Source of the DNA: Planctomycetota bacterium | Lineage (GTDB): Bacteria; Planctomycetota; UBA1135; JACQFD01 | Assembly (NCBI GenBank): GCA_016200225.1 | Contig: JACQFD010000011.1 | Span: forward strand, 62,001 to 126,000 | Direction of reading: 5' to 3' | DNA length: 64,000 nucleotides | Part shown: piece by piece, positions 29,637 through 38,063 of the stretch | Layout of the letters: every line of letters begins with the position of its first letter | Numbering within the stretch: position 1 is the first letter of the stretch | Made by a program: the position numbers and the translations under genes | The notes under the pieces: generated by a model | The model's database searches: none | Told to the model about the DNA's origin: nothing | What the model saw: the letters and a program-made list of their open reading frames with translations, nothing else

Positions 29637-30734
29637 ATGATGAACGATCGCCCCGCCGACCGGCGCAAACCGCTGAAGCACCGTGTCAAGATCGCTTTGC
29701 GCGGGACGGTCGCGAACGTGAGTTATTACAGCGGTTTCTCGCGGATGCTCGCGCGCCGGAGCCGGCAGCCGCGCCTCACGATTCTCGCGATGCACAACGT
29801 GGAGAGCCCGCCGTCGACGGATTTTCTGCCGCCGGATATGAAGACTCCGGCCGCGCTTTTCGATCGCCTCGTCGCAATATTAACAAAAACATTTCCAACA
29901 TTTACCGTCGACGGCGGCGTGCGCGCGCTCCGCGACGGCAAACTCGCGGGCGCGGCCGTCGCGATTTCGCTCGACGACGGTTATAAAGATAATTTGAAGG
30001 CGGGTTTGCCGATATTGCAAAAGCACGGCGCGAAAGGGACGGTCTATGTCGAAGCCGGCGCCGTCGGCGAACGTAAATTATCGTGGACGCATTGTTATTT
30101 TTGGGTCTTGCATCATAAAGGATTCGAATTTTTCATCGAACATTACAAAACACTCTCGAAAGACGCGGCCGCGATCGCGCAACTCGAGGCGGAGGCTTGC
30201 GCCGGCGGCGATCTTCGTTATCATTTGAAGCGTATTCTTAAATATAAAGCCGATATAAACGATCGCGACGCGACGTGCGAGGCCGTGATGCGCCAGGCCG
30301 GCGGCGATCCTCCGGCCGTCGCCGCGCAAATTTACTTATCTCCCGACGAAGTGCGCGAACTCGATCGCGCGGGCATCGAAATTGGCGGCCATACGATTTC
30401 GCATCCGATCCTCGCGCGATGCGCTGACTCGGACGTCGAACGCGAAATCGGCGATGGGCGCCGCCGGCTCGAGAGCTGGCTCGGCCACCCGATTACTACT
30501 TTTGCCTATCCGTGGGGGCGAAAATGGGATTATGACGATCGCGCGGTCGGCGCGCTCGCGCGCGAAGGATTTGTCGCCGGTTGCTCGATGGACCCCGGGA
30601 CCAATCATCCGAAATCGGATACGTTACAATTACGCCGTTACGCCGTCGACTCGGGCGTATCGATTCCCGACCTCGTCGCCGAGGCGAGCGGGACGTTCGA
30701 CTTCGTTCGGAAGTATCTAAAGCTTCCGGTTTAG
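29637..30734 (+). CDS. Polysaccharide deacetylase (NodB-like, CE4)
   Basis: AVAISLDDGYKDNLKAGLPILQKHGAKGTVYV; GIEIGGHTISHPILARC; TTFAYPWGRKWDYDD. Confidence 0.9.
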   Translation: MMNDRPADRRKPLKHRVKIALRGTVANVSYYSGFSRMLARRSRQPRLTILAMHNVESPPSTDFLPPDMKTPAALFDRLVAILTKTFPTFTVDGGVRALRDGKLAGAAVAISLDDGYKDNLKAGLPILQKHGAKGTVYVEAGAVGERKLSWTHCYFWVLHHKGFEFFIEHYKTLSKDAAAIAQLEAEACAGGDLRYHLKRILKYKADINDRDATCEAVMRQAGGDPPAVAAQIYLSPDEVRELDRAGIEIGGHTISHPILARCADSDVEREIGDGRRRLESWLGHPITTFAYPWGRKWDYDDRAVGALAREGFVAGCSMDPGTNHPKSDTLQLRRYAVDSGVSIPDLVAEASGTFDFVRKYLKLPV

Positions 30735-30745
30735 ATAATAACTAT

Positions 30746-30880
30746 TTAGAAAATCGAATAAACGAACGGAATCAATCCGCCGCCGTCGTTGGTAAAGGCG
30801 ATGACGCCAACCATCAATACAAGGACGACGATGATGGGAGTGAGCCACCACCAGAGATTCTCTTTGAGGAATTTAAGCAT
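30746..30880 (-). CDS. 44-aa DUF5989/SxtK-like membrane microprotein (not in supplied ORF track)
   Basis: Manual translation: MLKFLKENLWWWLTPIIVVLVLMVGVIAFTNDGGGLIPFVYSIF*; one TM; downstream of carbamoyltransferase/SGNH genes on the same strand. Confidence 0.85.
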   Translation of the reverse strand: MLKFLKENLWWWLTPIIVVLVLMVGVIAFTNDGGGLIPFVYSIF

Positions 30881-31102
30881 CGGATGTTATTGCGAGTTGA
30901 GTAATTCGTTTTCTTGTTTGTAAATTCGAGGTGCGAAGCCGGGACCATTCGCTACGCAACACAATCGTAGCCGCGCGCGGTTTTCAACGAAAGTACGTCG
31001 CCCGGCGCCGGGCCGCGATTGTTTCGGGAAAGAAAAGTCTACGGGCTCCATTGCTTTCGGAAAACCGGGGCGAAAGATTTTTCGGCCCGCCGTAAGTGTC
31101 TT

Positions 31103-32689
31103 CTAGAACAGCGTGTAGATAAACGGCGCGACGATCGGGTTCTGGGCGACGACGAGCAGAATGCTGATCGTCAACATGACGACGAGCATCGGGACGAGGT
31201 ACCAGTGGCCGCGATTGACGAGCGCGGCGAAGAGTTCGCCGATGGTTCCGAGGCGCGGCGCGGTTTTATAAAGACCGTAAATCGCGATGCCGAGAATGAT
31301 CAGTCCGAAGATAAAGACTTTTCCCATGCCGGGGAGCATGCCGGTCAGATAATTGATAGCAATAAAACATCCGACGACGAACGTGAGCAATCCCGCAATC
31401 TTTAAAACTACAAAAACCGGGTTTTCTTCTGGATACGCGAGTTTATAACTGATTGAAAGCGCGGCTAATAATCCGCCGACGACGTACGCCCAGTTCGGAA
31501 TGCCGCCAGGCGCATTGTGTTTCGCGGCGAGGGCGAGGCCGACGGGGGTCGCGACGGGGGCGCCCGGCGCCGGGAGCGCGCCGGCTTTTGTTAAATTAGC
31601 ATACAATTCCGCGGCGAAAACGTTCGCGCCATCCGCGTTGAAATGCCATTCCTGCGGATGATCATAATAAACGCGCTTCGACGCGCCCGCGGCGAGCAGC
31701 GCGGGGCGCGCGTCGATCGGCGTCGCGCCGGCGGCGGCGAATGCTTCTCCGAGTTTCGCGGTCACGCGCGCAAAGTCGAAGGATCCCGGGGCGCATCGGG
31801 CGTTGTTTTCAAAAAATGTCGCGTCGCCGGGGTGAACTTCGAATTTGTTAGGAATCGGCGCGGCGAATACATATTTCACGCCCGACGCCTTCGCCTTTGT
31901 AACGATTCGTTTCGCGATCGCCGCCGTGGTTTTCCAACCTTCGACGAGCGCGGGCGGTTCGTTGCGCAAAAACGAGAAATCGTCCAGTTGTAGCTTTCCG
32001 CCGCCGCTCGCCGCGGGCACTTCGACCGCCGCGGTCATCGCGTTGCGCGTATTGTTCGCGAGCGTGACGAGGCGCGAAATCTTTAATAATAGATTCCGGT
32101 TGTCGGGCGTCGAATCGGCGTCGCCCGCGATTTCGCCCTTCGCATCGACGTGAAACAGCGGCTTTTTATTCGATAGATATTTGTCGAGCGCGTTGCCAAC
32201 GACGTCGTTCGCGTACGGCAGCACGACGAGCGCGTCGGGCTGGTATTTTTGTAAATTCCTCTCGAGCCATAAACATTCCTGATCTGTATAATAGGCCTCC
32301 GTACCGGCGGGAATCACCGTCACGTTCTGGCCCTTTTCCGCGCACATCGTTTCGAGGCGCGATGCGAAGGTTTGATCGGCCTCGAGCGCCCAGCCCATCG
32401 TAAACGAATCGCCAAGCAACAAAACGCGCGTCTCGCCCGGCTTTTTCGCGCCCGTGCCGTGGCCCTCGGGCGCGCGCAACCGATCGGAATTCGTAACAAA
32501 ATCCCACGACACGGCGCCGCCGGCGGCGGTGCGCGCCAGATCGAAGTTTTCTTTATAAACCCATCCGAGCGTCGCGTCGGTTTCGGTCGCCGGCGGGCTC
32601 GACGCCAGCCGGACGATGATCTCCAATACTATAAAAACGAACACGATCGACGTGACGATCGCGAGGACCCATGCGATGAAGCGATTCAT
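31103..32689 (-). CDS. Membrane SGNH/GDSL-like hydrolase with C-terminal multi-TM region ending in a DUF5989-like segment
   Basis: N-terminal TM; VLLLGDSFTMGWAL; YYDHPQEWHFNADGANVFA; C-term HWYLVPMLVVMLTISILLVVAQNPIVAPFIYTLF. Confidence 0.8.
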   Translation of the reverse strand: MNRFIAWVLAIVTSIVFVFIVLEIIVRLASSPPATETDATLGWVYKENFDLARTAAGGAVSWDFVTNSDRLRAPEGHGTGAKKPGETRVLLLGDSFTMGWALEADQTFASRLETMCAEKGQNVTVIPAGTEAYYTDQECLWLERNLQKYQPDALVVLPYANDVVGNALDKYLSNKKPLFHVDAKGEIAGDADSTPDNRNLLLKISRLVTLANNTRNAMTAAVEVPAASGGGKLQLDDFSFLRNEPPALVEGWKTTAAIAKRIVTKAKASGVKYVFAAPIPNKFEVHPGDATFFENNARCAPGSFDFARVTAKLGEAFAAAGATPIDARPALLAAGASKRVYYDHPQEWHFNADGANVFAAELYANLTKAGALPAPGAPVATPVGLALAAKHNAPGGIPNWAYVVGGLLAALSISYKLAYPEENPVFVVLKIAGLLTFVVGCFIAINYLTGMLPGMGKVFIFGLIILGIAIYGLYKTAPRLGTIGELFAALVNRGHWYLVPMLVVMLTISILLVVAQNPIVAPFIYTLF

Positions 32690-32742
32690 ATTCAGTTTCT
32701 TAATTAAATATTATTATAAATTTAATGAAAGCGCGGGTCCGG

Positions 32743-34503
32743 TCACTTCGCTTTCGCGGCCGAGCGGGCCACGGAAGACGTGTCGGTTTTTGTAATAATG
32801 TGCCGGCCGATCACGAGCGCGTCCATGCCGGATTTCATGAATGTATTAAATGCGTTCGCGGGAGTCTCGACGATCGGCTCGCCCTTGAGATTGAACGACG
32901 TATTTAATATAACGGGCACGCCGGTTGCCTGGCCGAATTTATCAATTAAACGGTGGTAGCGCGGCGCGTGCTCTTTCATGACGCCCTGCACGCGGCCCGA
33001 GCCGTCGACGTGTTTGATCGCCGGGAGGCGGTCGCCTTTTACGGGCACGACATACAACATAAACCGCGCCGGGTAGTGATCCTTGGCATTCGGCATGTCG
33101 AAGAAATCCTCGACCCGCTCCATCAGCGCCGACGGCGCGAACGGCCGGAACGCTTCGCGAAACTTAATTTTAGCATTCACGATATCCTTCATATCCGTGC
33201 GCGTCGGATCGGCGATGATCGATCGCGAACCGAGCGAGCGCGGACCCCATTCGAAACGGCCGTCCATCCAGCCGCAAACGGAGCCTTTTGTTAGATAATC
33301 GACGGTGCGGTCAAGCACTTTCTCGTCGTCGCCGACCTCCTCCCATTTCGCGCCGGAGTTGGCGCCGAGCGTTTTGCAAAAATCGTGCACTTCGCCTTCT
33401 GTATATTCCGAGCCCCAGTAGGCGTGTTCCATGACGAAGCGTTTGCTGTTATTTAATAAATCGTTCCAGCACCAGAACGCCGCGCCGACCGCGGCTCCGT
33501 CGTCGCCGGCCGCCGGCTGCACGTAGATGCGGTCGAATCCGGATGCTAATAAAATCTTCCAGTTGGCGACGCAGTTGAGCGCGACGCCGCCCGAAAGACA
33601 AAGATTCTTCATCCCGGTCGTTTTCTTAAGATGCCGGGCCATCGTAATTAATATTTCCTCGGTGACGACCTGGATGCTCGCCGCGACGTCGGCATAATAA
33701 TCGTCCATGTGCTTGTCGGCGCGCGCGGGGTCGCGCGGTTTGCCGAACACGTCCTCGAACCGTTTCGCGAGAGTCGAATCGGGCGACCAGTGATACGCAA
33801 AATAACTCATATCGTGCCAGAGCGAGCCGTCGTCGCCGATCTGGATCACTTGTTTGATTTTGTCGACGTACTTGGGCGTGCCGTACGGCGCCATTCCCAT
33901 TAATTTATATTCGCCTTCGTTGACTTCGAATCCGCAAAACGCAGTGAACGCGGAATATAACAACCCGATCGAGTGCGGAAAGCGCATCTCATGCGTAATA
34001 TTAATATGATTTCCGCGGCCGACGCCGAGCGTGGCCGTCGTCCATTCGCCCGCGCCGTCCACTGTTAATATTGCAGATTCCTCGAACGGCGAACAAAAGT
34101 AGCTTGCCGCCGCGTGCGACATGTGGTGGTCGGCAAAAATGATTTTCTTCGGATCGATGCCGAGTTTTTCCTTCATCATCGACTTGATCCAAAGTTTATC
34201 CGTGAGCCACGTGAGCATCGACTCGCGGAACACGTTCATCGAGCGCGGAAACGTCGCCATCGACGACAGCAGAATGCGCTCGAGTTTAACGAACGGTTTT
34301 TCATAAAAAACGACGTAATCGAGTTCCTCTTTCTTGATCCCGGCGCGTTTTAAACAAAAATCAATCGCTAACGATGGAAAACCGTGGTCGTGCTTCTTTC
34401 GCGAGAATCGCTCCTCCTCGCCGGCCGCGATGAGAACGCCGTCCTGCACGAGCGCCGCCGCGGAATCATGATAAAAAAACGAGAGGCCGAGAATATTCGT
34501 CAT
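32743..34503 (-). CDS. NodU/CmcH/SxtI-like carbamoyltransferase
   Basis: MTNILGLSFFYHDSAAALVQDGVLIAAGEEERFSRKKHD; HHMSHAAASYFCSPF; LCLSGGVALNCVANWKI; WMDGRFEWGPRSLGSRSIIADP. Confidence 0.96.
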   Translation of the reverse strand: MTNILGLSFFYHDSAAALVQDGVLIAAGEEERFSRKKHDHGFPSLAIDFCLKRAGIKKEELDYVVFYEKPFVKLERILLSSMATFPRSMNVFRESMLTWLTDKLWIKSMMKEKLGIDPKKIIFADHHMSHAAASYFCSPFEESAILTVDGAGEWTTATLGVGRGNHINITHEMRFPHSIGLLYSAFTAFCGFEVNEGEYKLMGMAPYGTPKYVDKIKQVIQIGDDGSLWHDMSYFAYHWSPDSTLAKRFEDVFGKPRDPARADKHMDDYYADVAASIQVVTEEILITMARHLKKTTGMKNLCLSGGVALNCVANWKILLASGFDRIYVQPAAGDDGAAVGAAFWCWNDLLNNSKRFVMEHAYWGSEYTEGEVHDFCKTLGANSGAKWEEVGDDEKVLDRTVDYLTKGSVCGWMDGRFEWGPRSLGSRSIIADPTRTDMKDIVNAKIKFREAFRPFAPSALMERVEDFFDMPNAKDHYPARFMLYVVPVKGDRLPAIKHVDGSGRVQGVMKEHAPRYHRLIDKFGQATGVPVILNTSFNLKGEPIVETPANAFNTFMKSGMDALVIGRHIITKTDTSSVARSAAKAK

Positions 34504-34748
34504 GCCTGCCTCCGCGCCGCTTGAATATTTATATTACTGGTCTTGAACGGCACCCAGTTGGAGACCGGGCGTTTTTTGATGCGCAGCGGATCTAACAAAA
34601 GTGCGTATACAATTCCGGGCGGCGCGACGAGTATAAAATAAAGCGCCGAGAGGATGATCCGCGACATCATGTGGCCGAAGCGCTCGAAAAAGCGCATGAC
34701 ATGGCCCACGAGGGACGTCGGCGGCGGAGGTAGTTCGGAGATGTGCAT
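34500..34748 (-). CDS. Small SxtJ-like membrane protein
   Basis: ATGA overlap with carbamoyltransferase; MSRIILSALYFILVAPPGIVYALLLDPLRIKKRP. Confidence 0.7.
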   Translation of the reverse strand: MHISELPPPPTSLVGHVMRFFERFGHMMSRIILSALYFILVAPPGIVYALLLDPLRIKKRPVSNWVPFKTSNINIQAARRQA

Positions 34749-35047
34749 TCGCGAGGGGGCAGTGTGGGTGGCGGTCCAAACAACGACCGAAACGCGAACG
34801 ACGGGTCGTCCGCGCTTCCGGCTTAGGGGATCAAGTCCCGCAGGCTATACCGTCATAAGCCCCGAGGCAACTTGAGGAAGGGAATTCGGAGGCGCGAAAC
34901 ACGTTGGTCATTCGCGACAAGCCGAACCGCGATCCCTCTCTCGAGCGCGTTTCGCCGATTTTCTCTTCCTGCGCGCGCGCCAGCTTGCTTTGTGCAACGC
35001 TGACTCGGCGTCAGCCCGTATGCGTCCGCACGGGTTGCGTTAGTATT

Positions 35048-35788
35048 CTATTCGCCTGCGCGAATCGGGATTGTTATCGGCGCCATCTGCGTCGCTCCGC
35101 AATGGACTTTATCAAATCCAAGCAAGGATGCGATCGCGCCGGGTTTCGCGCTGACTAATGTTATCGTTGCCTCGCCCTTTGTAAATGTAACTTCCTGTGC
35201 ATTCGATCCATTCTCAAATGTAATATCCGGGGCGCCGGCGCCTTGGATCTGTAAATAATAAGAATCTGCCGCGCTCTTCAACAGTCGATCGTCTGCAACG
35301 GCGCGGAGCCTGACAAATAAAGTCGTTGGAATTCCCGGCGACAGGCTGATTGAATTGAGTTGTCGAACATCGGCGGATTGGCCGCTCGATTCCACGGAAA
35401 CCTGCGTTTCACGCATTGTTATTTCGAGGAATTGTGGCGCGCCCTTCTCGTTGGCTCCGACCTTGAGCTGAAAAGAAATCCTTCCATCAAATGTTTGTCG
35501 GATTCGAGTTGATAACTTCCATTTTCTCTCCAAACCAGCGATCTCCCACCCGTTCATGCTGGGTTCCGGACACTCCTTCCACGTGCCAGTTGCAATATCC
35601 CTCGTCTGATAAGTAATCATAATGATTCCGTCGCCCGAGTCGGTCAAGGGCGTCTCGATCGGTTCGGAAGTTTGAATACTTAAAGAGATCCAGTTCCCGT
35701 CGATTGATTTTTCACAAATTGCAACGCCTCCACCGGATGAGAATACAGAAAGAGCCTTGAATACGACTAGAAGCAGAATTTGCAACAT
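35048..35788 (-). CDS. Secreted hypothetical protein, tandem paralog B
   Basis: Shares TFDGRISFQLK, TTLFVRLRAVADDRLL..SYYLQIQGAGAP, EVTFTKGEATITL..LGFDK with the next gene; hydrophobic N-terminus. Confidence 0.65.
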   Translation of the reverse strand: MLQILLLVVFKALSVFSSGGGVAICEKSIDGNWISLSIQTSEPIETPLTDSGDGIIMITYQTRDIATGTWKECPEPSMNGWEIAGLERKWKLSTRIRQTFDGRISFQLKVGANEKGAPQFLEITMRETQVSVESSGQSADVRQLNSISLSPGIPTTLFVRLRAVADDRLLKSAADSYYLQIQGAGAPDITFENGSNAQEVTFTKGEATITLVSAKPGAIASLLGFDKVHCGATQMAPITIPIRAGE

Positions 35789-35842
35789 AGCGTCACCACG
35801 CGTCGTTCAGGGTTAAAATTAGTAATACAATTTTAATTGACA

Positions 35843-35872
35843 TCCCGCCAACGCGGCGGCGCGCTGGCGGGA
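35843..35872. repeat. GC-rich hairpin between tandem paralogs
   Basis: TCCCGCCAACGC-GGCGGC-GCGCTGGCGGGA, 12-bp stem with one A/C mismatch. Confidence 0.75.
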
Positions 35873-35883
35873 CGCCCATCCAT

Positions 35884-36639
35884 TTACTGTACTGTAATTG
35901 GAATCGAGAGTCGTGACATTTGATCATCGGAGGCATCGTCTTTATCAAATCCAACGAGCAACGCAGACCGCGTTCCCGCCCGCGCGGTGATCGTGAAGCT
36001 TGCTTCGCCGTTGGTGAACGTGATTTCACGGGACGTAGTATTGTTATCAAACCACATATTGGGCGCGCCGTCGCCAACAATCTGTAAATAGTAACTTCCC
36101 GTGGCGGTCGTTACGAGCGAATCGTCAGCGACATTACGAAGGCGTATGTAAAATGTCGTGGCTGTACCGCCGCTTAGAACGATTGGATTTGTCACGAGCG
36201 CCAAATCCGACGCGTTGGCACTTGACTCGATCGCCACAGTATGAGCGTTAACGCTTATCTCTGAATACGTCGCGCCTGAAACCGTTTGCGAAGATCCGGT
36301 TCCTTTTTTCAGTGTAAAGCAGATTCGCCCTCCAAACGCCGCTTTTATTTTAACCTTAAATTTCCACGATTTGCTTGGACTGCCCGTGGAAACATATTCC
36401 GGAGGACATGTCGATGGAGCAGGGTTGCTGTCGGCCCATTTTCCATCGCTACCTTTCTTTTGAAAAACCAGAACGATTTGTCCATCGTCGGGTGTGTCGT
36501 TTGGCGTTGAGATGTCAATTCCCGTATCGATATTACAACTAAATTCTCCGCCGTTAAGGTCAACATTGCTGAGCGTTACCTTTGCCGGCGCTTGAAAACA
36601 CGAGAGTGCCGCGACTAGTGCGAGTGATGATAGAAACAT
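35884..36639 (-). CDS. Secreted hypothetical protein, tandem paralog A
   Basis: AFGGRICFTLKKG, TTFYIRLRNVADDSLVTTATGSYYLQIVGDGAP, EITFTNGEASFTI..LVGFDKDDASDDQMSRLSIPI parallels the downstream ORF. Confidence 0.65.
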   Translation of the reverse strand: MFLSSLALVAALSCFQAPAKVTLSNVDLNGGEFSCNIDTGIDISTPNDTPDDGQIVLVFQKKGSDGKWADSNPAPSTCPPEYVSTGSPSKSWKFKVKIKAAFGGRICFTLKKGTGSSQTVSGATYSEISVNAHTVAIESSANASDLALVTNPIVLSGGTATTFYIRLRNVADDSLVTTATGSYYLQIVGDGAPNMWFDNNTTSREITFTNGEASFTITARAGTRSALLVGFDKDDASDDQMSRLSIPITVQ

Positions 36640-36705
36640 TCAATGCTCCAACTTGCTTGGCAAGTAGTTCTTTGCCCGATTAAAGACCCATGCGGCCGAA
36701 ATGAC

Positions 36706-36765
36706 CCCCGGGATCGAGAAACCCCGGGATCGAGAAACCCCGGGATCGAGAAACCCCGGGATCGA
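36706..36765. repeat. 16-bp direct tandem repeat, about 3.75 copies of CCCCGGGATCGAGAAA
   Basis: Copies at 36706, 36722, 36738 and partial at 36754; each holds a CCCGGG palindrome. Confidence 0.95.
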
Positions 36766-36868
36766 CATCGGAAACGCTATCGAGTAGCCAACGCGGTTGT
36801 CAACACTAATTTCTCCGCGCGCGACGCCGTCGCTTCGTATTTGCCTTGTTCGCGGGAATGCTAACAAT

Positions 36869-38023
36869 TCACAATTCGATTTCGTACTCCTCGAAGAACC
36901 TCCGATACGGCAATACGGCAACATTACCGATCCGAAAGGGCTCGGGAACCAACGATACAACAACACTCTTGATGCCGGGGTGTTGTTCCGCAAACGAGCG
37001 CAAACCAGTAAGGTCCGCGCTCACGACCGTTTTCTTAGCTTTGATTTCGACCGCCATTTGAATTTTGCCGTGTTTTTCGACGAGCAGATCGACTTCGGCG
37101 CCATGATTCGTTCGCCAAAAAAACAGCCGTGCCTCGCTTTGCGCGTAGTCGATCGCGCGGACGCATTCGAGGACGACCCACTGTTCAAACAGACGCCCGC
37201 GCTCTATAGGACCGAGCGGCGCCGTGAGTCGTCGATTGATAGCATTCGTGACTCCGGTATCAAATAAATAAAACTTCGGATGCGCGACAAGGCGCGCCCG
37301 CGGACTTTTGTAATAAGGTTCCAATCGCACGCCGACGAGCGTGTCCTCCAAAATCTGGAAGTATTCCAATACCGTTCGCGACGCGAGCGCCGCGTCGCGC
37401 CCCACGGAACTGTAATTTAATAGATCGCCCGATTGAGCCGCGGCGAGTTCGAGGAAACGCGCGAATCCTCCCAGATTGCGAACCAGAGACTCGGATTGAA
37501 TCTCCTCCCGAAGGTAGGTTTGCGTATAAGTTGTAAGAAAATCGATTGCATCTTTCTCGTCCTGAACGACGGACAGCGGAAGGCTTCCGAGCCTCAGGAC
37601 TCGCTCCAGATGAAGAGCATCGCCGATCTCGATCATCGTCAGCGGATGCAGGCGCCGCATGACGGCACGCCCCGCGAGGAGGTTTGTCCCTCGCCGCTTC
37701 AATTTGCGCGCGCTCGATCCTGTTAATAAAAAACGCGCTTTTGTAGATTCGATGAGACCGTGAATTTCGTCGAGGAGGTCGGGAACCTTTTGAATCTCGT
37801 CAACGAAGATCGTTGAAATTCCTTTTTGTATCTTCTCCCTTGCCTCGATCCGAAACTGCGATGGATCCTTTGCATAGCGAAGAAAAGCGTCGTGTTCGAG
37901 AAGATCGACCGTCCATGCGCTCTTTGGAAGCTGCGCGCGCATCCATGTACTCTTGCCCGTCTGACGCGGTCCGAGCAGCAGGCAGGACTTGTCTTTGGGC
38001 AGTGAAAGCGATCTGGTGAGCAT
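36869..38023 (-). CDS. AAA_14/DUF4143-type ATPase
   Basis: LLLGPRQTGKSTWM (Walker A), TIFVDEIQKVPDLLDEIH (Walker B), FLLTGSSARKLKR; C-terminal FFWRTNHGAEVDLLVE nuclease-like motif. Confidence 0.92.
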   Translation of the reverse strand: MLTRSLSLPKDKSCLLLGPRQTGKSTWMRAQLPKSAWTVDLLEHDAFLRYAKDPSQFRIEAREKIQKGISTIFVDEIQKVPDLLDEIHGLIESTKARFLLTGSSARKLKRRGTNLLAGRAVMRRLHPLTMIEIGDALHLERVLRLGSLPLSVVQDEKDAIDFLTTYTQTYLREEIQSESLVRNLGGFARFLELAAAQSGDLLNYSSVGRDAALASRTVLEYFQILEDTLVGVRLEPYYKSPRARLVAHPKFYLFDTGVTNAINRRLTAPLGPIERGRLFEQWVVLECVRAIDYAQSEARLFFWRTNHGAEVDLLVEKHGKIQMAVEIKAKKTVVSADLTGLRSFAEQHPGIKSVVVSLVPEPFRIGNVAVLPYRRFFEEYEIEL

Positions 38024-38063
38024 CTTGCCGAATTGTACGGCAATTTGGCATCGAACTTAAGGC

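Noticed and set aside
36706-36765. 16-bp repeats considered as a CRISPR array
   Set aside because: Copies are directly contiguous with no spacers, and no cas genes are present.
36640-36993. 117-aa minus ORF across the 16-bp repeat (FLDPGVSRSRGFSIPGV)
   Set aside because: Peptide is the same 16-mer read in shifting frames; better explained as intergenic.
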